Below are positions 29,411 to 41,500 of a DNA stretch of 64,000 nt, in pieces (the first letter of the stretch is position 1; each line of letters begins with the position of its first letter). This DNA is from Candidatus Zhuqueibacterota bacterium (GTDB lineage: Bacteria > Zhuqueibacterota > Zhuqueibacteria > Zhuqueibacterales > Geothermadaptataceae). Under the pieces are notes generated by a model. That model searched no databases. It was not told where the DNA came from and saw nothing but the letters and a program-made list of their open reading frames with translations. Position numbers and translations under genes: made by a program. The DNA lies in contig JAUZRQ010000014.1 of the NCBI GenBank assembly GCA_030950365.1, positions 1-64,000 on the forward strand. The letters run 5' to 3'.

Positions 29411-29473
29411 GTACCTTTACAGGCTGAATAGTACCAAATTGGCATCTTTCTCATGAAGCCACTGCTTGAACAT

Positions 29474-29544
29474 CCTCTCGCTGAGGCGCGGAGCCCGCTG
29501 AGGGCTTGCTAAAATCCTCCGCGCTCCCGGCGCCTCTAGGAGAG
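29474..29544 (-). repeat. 71-bp inverted-arm repeat, copy 1
   Basis: On the minus strand it reads CTCTCCTAGAGGCGCCGGG, then AGCGCGGAGGATTTTAGCAAG, then the arm CCCTCAGCGGGCTCCGCG. The plus-strand element at 49157-49226 has the same order of blocks, so the two are inverted copies. Just upstream (29423-29434) GCTGAATAGTAC matches the end of the MITE-like family. Confidence 0.6.
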
Positions 29545-29578
29545 ATTATCATTTTTAAACCAATCAGCAACTGCGGCG

Positions 29579-32500
29579 CTACTTTGCCACGGCCACTTTG
29601 GTGGTGACCACACCGAAATCCGTCTTCAGCACGGCGATGTAAATGCCATTGAGAACCACTTTGCCTTCGCCGTTGCGGCCGTCCCAGAAGATGTCGTTGT
29701 AACCCGGGATGCGGCTGCCTTTCTGACCCTGCGGCGAATTCGCCTCGTACGTCTTCTGATACACCAGCTCACCTAGTAGCGTCAAAATCTTGAATTCCAC
29801 CCGCGAGTTGCTCGGGAGGTAGTACCAGAAACGGGTGCCGCGGTCCGGCGGATCGCCCGGCTGGAACGGATTGGGATAGTTGTAGAAATTCTTGAAATCG
29901 GCTTCGGTAATGACCGAGGCTTTGGATGCCACCGCAAACTCCTGTCCGGAGGCGCCGCTTTCATCCACCACCTGCACCGGCTCGCCAGAATCCAGGTCGA
30001 TCACGTCAATGTCGGCGCTGGAGGCAAAGCGGAGCTGCATGCCGGTTACATCGGATTGACCGGCCAGATCCACCAGCACATCCAGCGTATCGGGCACGCC
30101 CGGCAGCAGGGTATCGCCCGGCGTCAGTTGCACCTGCACCGGATTCTCCGCCGGGATTTGCATTCGTTCGCCGAACATCATTTCCGGCTGGCCGTGCCGC
30201 ACCACCCGGATCGCCTGGATCACCCGGTTCGGCGCCACCGGCTCGCCCTGCAAATCAAACACCAACAGGGTGAGCCCGCGCAGCAACATGGCGCTGGAAA
30301 GTTCGCGGCCCTGATTCTCAAAAATCAAACTCATCATCGGCACATCTTGCTCGCCGGTGCCGGTGGGGCCGGAAGGTCGCGCCTGGTTTTTGCTCACCCG
30401 CAACAGCCGCGGCTCGGTTTGAATGGAAATCTCCACTTCACCCACCACCACATCGGCATCCAGGCCGGAGTTGCCGTCCTTGGGCAGTTTCTCCAGCACC
30501 AGCCGGATCTGCTCGATGCCGGTCGAGGGCACGTTCTTCGCTTTGACCCGCCAGGTGGCCACGCCGTTTTCGGTGCGCTTGACGAGCGTATCCTCGGTGC
30601 TGTATCCGACCGGCAGCACAATGCGCACCTCGGATTCTCCCACCACCGGCGCCTGACCTTCGTTCAGCACCATGGCGGTGATTTCAAACGGCTGATTGAC
30701 GCTCACAATGCCATCGGTGGCGGTGACCGGACGGGTGATGGCCCCGGACAGCCGCAACGACGCCCGCTCGACCACCTCCACCTGCAGCGGTTCGGAAACG
30801 GTTTCAAAGGTCAGCGAGTCGTTATTGGCATCGATGGCCTGCACGCGGATGGTCAGCAACTGCGCCGCGGCCGCATCCTCCGGCGCGCGCACGATCCAGC
30901 TCGGCGTGGCGCGCGTATCCGAATCGGCGAAATTGCGGCGGGCTTCTTCGGTAAAAAAGCCCGTGGGCAGTTCCAGCACCGCGGACACCTGCCGCAGATG
31001 CCGCCATTCCAGATTGGCCTGCACCGTGAACGGCTGGCCGGTGCTCAAAATGTTGTCCAGCGCGCCGTCCGGCCCGGTGATCACCGGCGCCGACACGGTC
31101 AGGCTGCCCACAGTATCGGTGCGCACGAAGAAGCGGGAAATTTCGGAAACCACATCCACATCCTGACCGGAGTTTTCATCCAACGGCCGCTGGATGAGCC
31201 GCACGGTAATGGCGCCCTCGGCCGGCGATTCCGGCGCCCGCGCCTGCCATTCCACAAAGCCATTGACGTCGATCGGTTTCTCGAGCGTGTCGGTCACCGT
31301 AATGCCGGTCTGCCCCAGCTCCAGCCGCACCCTGGCCGTGTCGATGGTGCCGGCGGTGCCCAGATTGTTCAAGTTCGCCCGGATGGTAAAACGCTGCCCC
31401 ACGGTCAGCGAGTTGTCGCGCGCGCCCTCCGGCTCGCTGATAAACGCCTGCAATTCCAGCAGGGCCCGGCTCACCAGCACCACACGCAGGCTGTCCGTCG
31501 AGCGCACGCGTTCGCTGGTGCCGGTGGTGCCCTCGGCCTCGAATCGGAACCAGCGCGGTCCGTGCGGCTGCGATGGCGCGATCAGAGCCCAGGTTTCTTC
31601 GTTGCTGAAGTCCTGAATAACCGCAGGAGACAGCAGGGTGTATCCCGGCGGCGGAATCAGCCGGATGCTGCGCGGCCGGCCGGCCAGGTCTTCACTGAAG
31701 GCAATGCGCGCACGCATCTTGAAATTCTGCCCGGTGGACAGGGTATCGTCCTGCGCGCCGTCCGGCTCGCTGATGAACACGCGCGTGATGGACAGATCGA
31801 ACTGCACCACTTTGACCGCCAGCCGCACCGAATCGATTTCGGTCAGCGCCAGTTTGCCGCTGTTTCTGTCGAGCGGCAACTGGCTGAATTTGATCACAAA
31901 CAGCGCCTGCGGCACCTCGGTGGCCGGCGCTTTCACTTTCCACACCACCGGCTCATCGATGCGGAACAGTTGCACGAAAGTGGCCGGGGACTGCAACTGG
32001 AAACTCGGCGGCATCACGAGCTGCAGCCGGCCGCGCATGTCGATTTCCGCCTGACCGAGGTTCTGCACCGTGGCGCGTACTTCAAAAATCTGGTTGGTAC
32101 TCAGGATTTGATCCTCATCATCCAGCCGCGCCACCATGGTGAGTCGGGCAGGCAACTGGATGCGCACTTGCGCGATGGAATCGGCAGCCAAAAACACCGC
32201 GGCCGGTTCTTTACTCTGCGCCGCGATGGCCCGCAAAATCCGCGCGGTGAACGTTTCGTTGAACCCGTCCGGCGTCGGCAGCGAATCGGCCTGTACCTGG
32301 AACACAGCCTGCGCCACACTCCGCGCCTGGATGCTGGCGATGTTCACCGTATCAATCGGGATGAGCGACCGGCCGCCGGTGCGGAGCTGCACCTGCACAT
32401 TTTCGACATCTTCGAAACCGGTGTTTTCCACCAGCACGCGCACGTTGAAGGTCCGCGACACGTTCACTAGGCCGATCTCGGTGCCGGGCACCCGGTTGAG

Positions 32501-35500
32501 CACCAGCGGCTCGGTTTTGAAAATCCGCACCGCCGCGGTGGTTTCAACGGTCACCGAGCCCGCATTGCTGGTGGTGATTTCTTGCAGTGAGTTTTGATCC
32601 ACGCCGTGCACTTGCGCCAGCAGCGTGGCCCGGCCGCCCAGTCGTCCGGTGACCACCACCCGGAACTTGAGCGTATCTACCGCGCCGCCAGGCAGGGTCC
32701 AGTCCGGATGGATGGTCAGGCCTGTCGGCGGCTCGATCACGTAATCGCGCTGCACCACCCCATCAAGGCTGATCTGGATATCCTCTTTCACCGGCGGCTT
32801 GAGGGTCACGGCCGCGACGCCGCTATTGCGCACCACCACCCAAATTTCCCACGGAATGTTCTGTTCGGCAGCCACCTGTGGAACGGATGGCAGCACCTCA
32901 GTAATGTCCAGCACCGCGGGCAGTTGCACAGCCACGGTGGCCGTGTCATCGACCGCCGGATCCACCGGCGCGGTCAAGCCGGTGTTGTGCGCAATGGCCG
33001 AGGTGATGGCCGCCCGGAAGACTTCGGCCGGATTTTCCTGATTGCCGGCGGTCACCGTGAACAGCACGCTATCCACCTGGCCGCCCTCGAGGCCGCTGGC
33101 CATCAGGTATTCGGACTGGCTGATGATCGAGTTGCCCGAGGTGCTCAGGCTCACGCGCACGCTGTCGGCTTTTTCCTGGCCAAAGTTCTCCACCACCGCC
33201 AGCACTGTGAACGGCTGGCTGATGTTGACATACGGCGGATTGGGAATATGGAACACATCCACCTGCCGCACCCGCAATCGCGCTGGCGTTTCCACGCGCA
33301 CCGTATCCAGGCCACCGTCGGCGGTGTCATCGGTCAGGGCGCGGCCGCTGTTGATCTCCACCCCGGCCACGAAACCGCTGATCACGTTGTCGCCAATGGT
33401 GTTGCCGGTTTTGGTCACAATGTAGCGCAGCGTGGCCGAACCGTTGCCCGGCAGCACGGAATCGCCGTTCACGAAAGCGGTAGGCAGGGTCAGGGTGTAG
33501 TCGTCACTTTGCATGAGGCTGAACAGGAGCCCGGTCTGGCCGGGACGGAAATCGATCTGCACTGCGCTTTCGCCCGGGTTGGCCACGGTCATGTCCACGG
33601 TCCACGGCTGCGTCTGACCGCGCGTCACCCGCGGCTGCGAGGCTTCGATGGATACGATCTGCAACAACGCCGGCTGCTGTACCACAAAACTGCCGCCCCC
33701 GGAATCGGTCTGGATGAAAATCGGCTCCTGGGTGGATACATCGTGCACCCACAACCGGCCCTGAATGGTGGTGGCGCCGAGTTTGACGCCGGTCTTTAGT
33801 ACATCGAACCGCAGCGAATCGATCTGCCCGGCGGCCAGGGTCGTGCTGCCCGATCCCAGAAACGCCGTCGGTTTGACGATGGTGTATTCCTGCGTCACCG
33901 CGCCGCCGTTAAACAGCGCCACATTCACGCTATCCAGCTCGATGTTGGTGCCACCATTGTTGGCCACGACCATGGAGATGAACCAGGGCCTGGCCATCTG
34001 GCTGGTCACAGTGGGCTGGCTGGGCCGCAGCGAAACCACTTGCACGCTGGCTGGCGCGCTGACCTGCAGTTCGTTCGAATCTACCAGGAAACTGCGCGCG
34101 AAGCCGTTGCCGTTTTCCGTACCGCGCAGCTCGATGGACGGCGTGTACGCGCCGTGCTGCATGTTGGCCGGAATCGGCCGCTGCTGGAAAGTCAGGGTGG
34201 TGTCGCCCGGAGCAATCACCGTCACTTTGTTGGCATCCAGCGGCGCCGTGAAGGTGTTGTTGCCATCGGTAAACGTGAACGTGGTGATGGCCGGCTCCAG
34301 CTCGACGGTGGATTGCCCGGCATTGTTGACACGAACTTTAAAAGCGTAAAATCCATTATTATTCACCACATCTGGCACCATGCTACCGGAAATGTAGGTA
34401 ATGAGCGGCGGCGACTGCACTTCCACCAGCGGATTGCTGGTCACATTCAGGGTCAGCGTCGTATCGCTGTTGGTCTCGACCACGGAAACCTGCACCAGAA
34501 ACCGCAGGAATCCGGTGGCGGCGCCGGTTTTGGTAACCGCGAATTTCAAACTATCGACCTGATTGCCGGCCAGAATGGAAGTGCCGCTGGCCAGCCAGCG
34601 CGGCGGCTGCAGCTCGGATTGATAATCGCTTTGCACCTGCGTGCCGAGGCGGAACCGTACCGTGGTGGTCGTATCGGTCTGCAACTGTACCTGGCTTTCG
34701 CCGGTATTGGACACCACCACCGTGATGGTCCACGGATTGGTCTGCCCGGCCGTCACCGTGGTGCGTGAAGGCAGCACATCCACAATTTGCAACTGCGCCG
34801 GACTTTGCACCTGCACCGAGCTGGCACCCTGATTGGACACCACCGCCCGGCCGCTGTTGATCTCAATGCCGCTCAGAGTCATGAGAATCGGCTGTGTGCC
34901 GGTACTGGTGCCGGCCTGATCCACCGTCACCACGATCTGCTTGGTCTCGTTGGCATCGATGATGGAATCGCCATCGGCGAAGAGAGTGGGCAGAATGTAC
35001 TGATAGCCGGCATTATCGCCCACGGAAAACGTGACCGGATTGGCGGCCAATTGTATCGCGCTGCCGCCCGGATTGCGCACCGTGGCTGTGACGGTCCAGT
35101 CGCGAGTGCGGCCGGCAGTGACCGTGGTTTGCGAAGGCTGCAACAAATCGATATTCAGCAAGCCTGGCGACTGCACCACCACTTCGCCGGTGCCAGAATC
35201 GTTAGTATTGTCGCTCACTTCCTGCCCGGTGGCCAGATCCACGCCCCGCGCCACGCCGCTAATGGTGACGATGCCGGTGGATTGGCCGGTTTTGGTGACC
35301 CGGAAGGTCAGGTGACCGGTGGAATTGGCCGCGAGAATGACACCGCCCTCATCCATCGCCGTCGGTGGCACAATGGTGTACTGAGCCGTCACATCGGTGC
35401 TGCCCAGCCGGAGCTGCAGCGCCGTTCGGCCGGTGGTCAAATCCAGCTCGATGGCCGAACTGCCGCTGTTGCGCACCTGCATCACGATCTGCCATTCTTT

Positions 35501-38500
35501 GAGCATGCCCTGCGTTACCTGCGGCTGCGATGACGTGATAGAAACGATGGAGAAGGCATTGCCTTCTACCACGGTCCACTGGTGCGGCGTATCGGCACCG
35601 GTGTCCTGCGTTTGCTGATTGGAGTTGGCGTCGCGGGCATAAATGATGGCATCGATGGTAGTGAGGCCGAGCGTCGCGGCAATGCCCACGTTCACCGTGA
35701 AGGTCAAATCGACAAAGCCGTTGCCGGGCACGACGGTGGGATTGCCCTGATTAGCGGCCACCACATAATCGCCGCTGACATCCACCGGGCCCTGTTTGAA
35801 CACCAGCCGCACGCTGTCAATCAGCGCATCGGCCACCTGGCCGGCGCCGAGCCGGTTGGCCACGCGCACGGATACAGTCAAATTCGTCTGGCCCTGCGAT
35901 ACCGTGTCTGCGGTGCCGGTCACGGTTTGGATGCTCACCTGCGCCGGCCGCTGTACAGTCCAGGAATCCGGCGTTTGCGCGCCGGTGGCGCTCACCGGCG
36001 TGCCGTTGACCTGGCCGGAAACCGTGCCATCAATGGTTACCGTTTCCAGCGAAGCCGCCGCCGACACATCCACGAGATAGGTCAGTGTCACCGTGGCATT
36101 GCCTGGCAGGGTGGTGGGATTGGACGCGCTAGCCGTCACGGTGTATTCGGCGGTGCGATCGGCCGTGCCGGTGAAACTCAAATTGCCCAGCAAATTGCCG
36201 ATCGGGCTGGAGCCCAGATTTTGCACCGACATACTCACGGTGATGCCGGTCTGCCCCTGCGTCACCGTGGTCGGGGCTGTGGTAATGGCAAGAATAGACA
36301 GACTGCCCAGGGTGATCTGCGTCTGGCCGCTGGCGGCCAGCCCGCTGCTGACGTTGATGGTCACCACGCCGCCGGTGGTTCCAGCGCGGTAGGTCAAATT
36401 GAGCTGGCTCGCCGCGTTGGTGGCGATCTGATGGCCGGGCGTGATCGCATCGGCATCCGGGGTGACGATCGTCCCGAGATTGGCCGGGGTCGCGCTAACC
36501 GTGAACAGGCGGCCGCTGCCCACCGGATTGTTTTCAGCGTCCTGAATCACCGAACTGGTGATGACCGAGGTGGCCGTACCATTGGCCGGCAGGGTCGCCG
36601 GATCGGGCGTCAGGGTGACGTCGCCCACCGGTGCCCCAGGCAGCACGGTAATCACGCCCGTGGTATCTTTGATGGTGGCATCGAAACTGGCGATGATAGT
36701 ACCGTTCACCGAGCCGTCGGCGGCAGCGGAAATGGGCGAAAACGTGAACGACGACCCGGTGCCCGAGGCCGCCGGCGTCAAATTACCGGTGCTCGACCAG
36801 GTGACGTTCACATCGCCGAAGTAGTTGTCGCCGGCGTCATATCCGGCTGCATACAGGGTGATCTCTTCATCAGCGGTCAGGGTATAATCGCCGAACGGCA
36901 CGCCGCCATTGCCGGGCGCGGTGCGGATGATGATTTTGGCCACACTGCCGGTGCTTACGGTGATGGTCCCGGAGCTGGCATCGAGAACATCGCCGCTGGC
37001 ATCGGCGCGGATGGTGCCCGTGCCCACGGTTTGCGCGGTGAAAGTGGCCGAAATGCCTGAAGCAGGCGAAATGCTGCCGATCGGGCCAACCACGGACCAG
37101 TTCACCACTACATCAGAAATGTAGTTGTTGTCGGCATCAAAACCACCGGCGTGCACCAGCAAAGTCTGGCCTGGATTCATGGTGGTCGGGCCGAGCGGAC
37201 TGGTCTCGCCCGAACCGCCAGTCAGCACCTCCACGTGGTGCAATTTGCCCGGCGTGACGCTGATGGTGCCGGTTTCATCGCTGCCAGCGGTGGCATGCGT
37301 CGCCCGGATGGTGCCGCTCGCCGGCGCGGTGTTGGGCTCAAACGTGGTCCGGGTGCCGGTGCCGGTGATCGCCGGGGCGAGTGTGCCGGTGCTGCTCCAG
37401 TCCACACTCTGCTCGCCCACATAGTTGCTGTCGGCGTCGAACCCGGCGGCGTGCAGCGTCAGGGTCTGGTCGGTGGTGAGCGAGCGGTCTAACAGCTCCG
37501 GGCCATCGCCGGCCGGCCCTTCGATGATTTTGATGTACGCCAGCGCGCCCGGATTGATGGTCAAAATACCGCTCTGTCCGTCGATGGCTGTGGCGTGATC
37601 GGCGGTAATCTGGCCGTTGCCCACGCGCTGCGGATCGAAGGTCGTGAAGACGCCAGCGCTCGGGCTCACCACGCCAATCCCGCCGGAAACGCCCCAGTTC
37701 ACCGACACATCACCGATGTAGTTGTCATCCACATCGAAGCCGCCCGCGTGCACCACCAGGGTTTCGTCGGTGGTGAGGGTTTGCGCGCCCACCTCCGGCG
37801 CTTCGCCCGAACTCCCCACCAGCACCTTCACGCGGTACAGGCTCCCCGTGTTCACGGTGAGCAGGCCGGTGGAATCGTCCTGCGCCGTGGCGTGGTCGGC
37901 CAGAATGCGGCCGGTGCCCGGCGTGGTCAGCGTCAGAGTGGTCGAGGTGCCGATCACGGGATCGACCGTGCCGATGCCGCCGCTCACCGACCAGGTCACC
38001 GATTGATCGCCTAGATAATTGCCCTGGGCATCGTAGCCCGCGGCGTGCACTACCAGCACATCATCGGTGGTCAGGGTTCTCGCGCCCAGTTCCGGGCCAT
38101 CACCGGACGGCCCTTCCACGATTTTGACGTAACTCAACGCCCCGGCGGTGACGGTAATGGTGCCGGTGGCGTCATCGATCAGCGTGGCATGATCGGCAGT
38201 AATCACGGCAGAACCCGCCGTGCTGGCCGTGAACAGCGTCGAAACGCCGGTGGTCGGATTCAGGGTGCCGATCGCCTGGCTGATCAGCCAGTTCACCGAC
38301 ACATCCGCGACATAATTGTTGTCCGCATCGAAGCTCGCCGCGTGCATGCGCAGGGTGTCGCCGGTGACCAGATTGGCGTTGCCCACTTCGCCGGTCAGAC
38401 CGGAGGCACCAGACAGAATTTTGACATAGCGCTCGGTGCCCACGGCCACGTTGATGGTGCCGGTTTCGTCGCCGGTCGCCGTGGCGTGCGTGGCCACGAT

Positions 38501-41500
38501 GGTACCGCTGGCCGGAGCTGTGGTTGGACTGAACGTGATGCTGGTGCCGCTGGCGTTGATCACCGGCGCCAGGGTGCCGGTGCTGCTCCAGGTCACGGTC
38601 TGGTCGCCGAGATAATTGCCCTGGGCATCATAACCGGCGGCGTGCAGGGTCAGCACGTCGTCCGCCGTCATGTTGCGGCTGCCAAACTCGGCGCCGTCGC
38701 CCGAGGGGCCTTCCACAATTTTAATGTAGGCCAGAGTGCCCGAATTCACCGTGATGGTGCCGGTGGCGTCGTCGATCAGCGTGGCGTGATCGGCGGTGAT
38801 CTGGCCGGTGCCGGGCGAGGTGGCGGTCAGGGTGGTGGACACGCCCTGCAGCGGGTTCAGGGTGCCGATGCCGCCGCTCACGCTCCAGTTTACCGACACA
38901 TCCTGAATGTAATTGTCATCCGCGTCGAAGCTGGCCGCGTGCACCACGAGCTGGTCACCGGTGGTCAGGCCGGTGGTGCCGACTTCCGGGGTGTTGCCGG
39001 CAGCGTCCGACAATACTTTGACGTGATGCTCGACGCCGACCGCCACCTGAATCAGGCCGGTGGAATCGCTGCCGGCGGTGGCGTGCGTGGCATGGATGCG
39101 TCCGCTGGCCGGAGCCGTGGTCGGATTGAACGTGATGCTGGTGCCGCTGCCGGAAATGACCGGCGCCAGCGTGCCCGTGCTGCTCCATGTAACGGTTTGA
39201 TCACCGAGATAATTGTCCTGGGCATCGTAGCCCGCGGCATGCACGGTCAGCGCGTCATCCGCGGTCAGATTCTTAGCGTCCAGTTCCGGGCCGTCGCCCG
39301 AGGGGCCTTCCACAATTTTAATGTAAGCCAGATTGCCGGCATTCACGGTGATCGTGCCGGTGGCATCGTCGATCAGGCTGGCATGCGAAGCGGTAATCTG
39401 GCCGGAGCCCGGGGTGGTGGCCGTGAGTGTGGTGGACACGCCCTGCAGCGGATTCAGCGTGCCGATCCCGCCGCTCACGCTCCAGCTCACCGAAACGTCT
39501 TCGATATAATTTTCATCCGCATCGAAACTGGCGGCATGCAACGTGAGCTGATCACCGGTGGTCAGACCGGCGGTGACGACTTCATTGCTGTTGCCCGCGG
39601 CATCGCTCAGCACTTTCAAATGGTGCGCCTGGCCCACACTTACGCTGATAGTACCGGTCTGATCGCCGGTGGCCGTGGCGTGGCTGGCGGTGATGGTGCC
39701 GCTGGCTGGGGCGGTGGTCGGGCTGAAGGTAAACGACGTACCGGTGGTGTTGGCCGCCGGGGCCAGGGTGCCGATGGTTTGCCAGGTCACTGTCACGTCG
39801 CCGAGATAGTTGCCCTGAGCGTCGTACCCGGCGGCATGCACGATGAGCACATCGTCTGCGGTGAGCGATTTCGCGCCCAGCTCCGGCCCGTCGCCCGACG
39901 GCCCTTCGACGATTTTCACGTAACTCAAACTGCCGGAATTAACGGTAATCGTGCCGGTGGCGTCATCGATCAGCGTGGCATGATCGGCGGTGATCTGACC
40001 GGTGCCGGGCGATGTGGCCGTGAGGGTGGTGGAAATGCCCTGCAGCGGATTCAGCGTACCAATGCCACCACTGACGCTCCAGCTCACCGAAACGTCCTGA
40101 ATGTAGTTGTCATCGGCATCAAAGCTGGCCGCATGCACGATGAGCTGATCGCCGGTGGTGAGATTGGCCGTGTTCATTTCCGGTGTGTTGCCGCTGGCGT
40201 CGGTCAGCACCTTCACGTGGTGCTCGGCGCCCACGCTCACTGAAATCGTGCCGGTTTCGTCGCCTGTGGCCGTGGCATGCGAAATGCGAAGCGTGCCGCT
40301 GGCCGGTGCCGTGGTTGGACTAAACGAAATGAAAATGGCGGTTTCATTGACGGCCGGCGCCAGGGTGCCGGTGCTGGTCCAGTCCACGGTAACATCGCCG
40401 AGGTAGTTGCCCTGGGCATCGTATCCGGCGGCGTGCACGATGAGCACGTCGTCCGCGGTGAGCGATTTCGCGCCCAGTTCTGGCCCATCACCGGACGGCC
40501 CTTCCACGATTTTCACGTAACTCAAACTGCCCGAATTGACGGTAATCGTGCCGGTGGCGTCGTCAAACAACGTGGCATGGTCGGCGGTGATCTGACCGGT
40601 GCCCGGGGTCGTGGCCGTCAGGGTGGTGGAGATGCCCTGCGTCGGTGACAGGGTCCCGATGCTGCCGCTCACCGTCCAGTTCACCGACACATCCTGAATG
40701 TAATTGTCGTCGGCGTCGAAGCTGGCCGCATGCACCACGAACGTCTCACCGGTGGTCAGGCCCACGTTGCCGACCTCGGTGGTGTTGCCGGACACTCCGT
40801 TGAGCACCTTCACGTGGTGCTCCGCACCCACCGATACGGAGATGGTGCCGGTCTCATCGCCCTGGGCGGAGGCATGGGTCGCCACAATGGTGCCGCTGGC
40901 CGGAGCCGCTTTCGGGCTGAACGTCAGCGAGGTGCCGGTGGAATTGATCGCCGGTTCGAGATTGCCGGTGCTGCTCCAAGTCACGGTCTGGTCGCCAATG
41001 TAATTGCCCTGCGCGTCGTATCCCGCCGCATGCACGGTGAGCACGTCATCCGCGGTCAAATTTTTCGTATTCAGTTCCGGGCCGTCACCGCTGGGCCCTT
41101 CGACGATTTTCACAAACGCCAGGGTGCCGGAATTCACGGTGATCGTGCCGGTGGCATCGTCAATCAGGGTGGCGTGATCCGCCGTGATCTGGCCGGTGCC
41201 CGGCGCGGTGGCCGTTAACGTGGTGGAAATGCCGGTGGCGGCGCTCAGCGTGCCAATGCCACCGCTCACGCTCCAGTTCACCGACACATCGCCGATGTAG
41301 TTATCATCCGCGTCAAAACTGCCGGCGTGCACGGTGAGCTGATCGCCGGTAGTGAGACCGGCCGCCTGTACCTCGTTGGTTTCGCCGCTGGCGCCGGAAA
41401 GCACCTTCACGCGGTGCGCCTGCCCGACGGACACGCTGATGATGCCGGTGGTATCACCAGTAGCGGAAGCATGGCTGGCAATGATCAGTCCGGACGCCGG

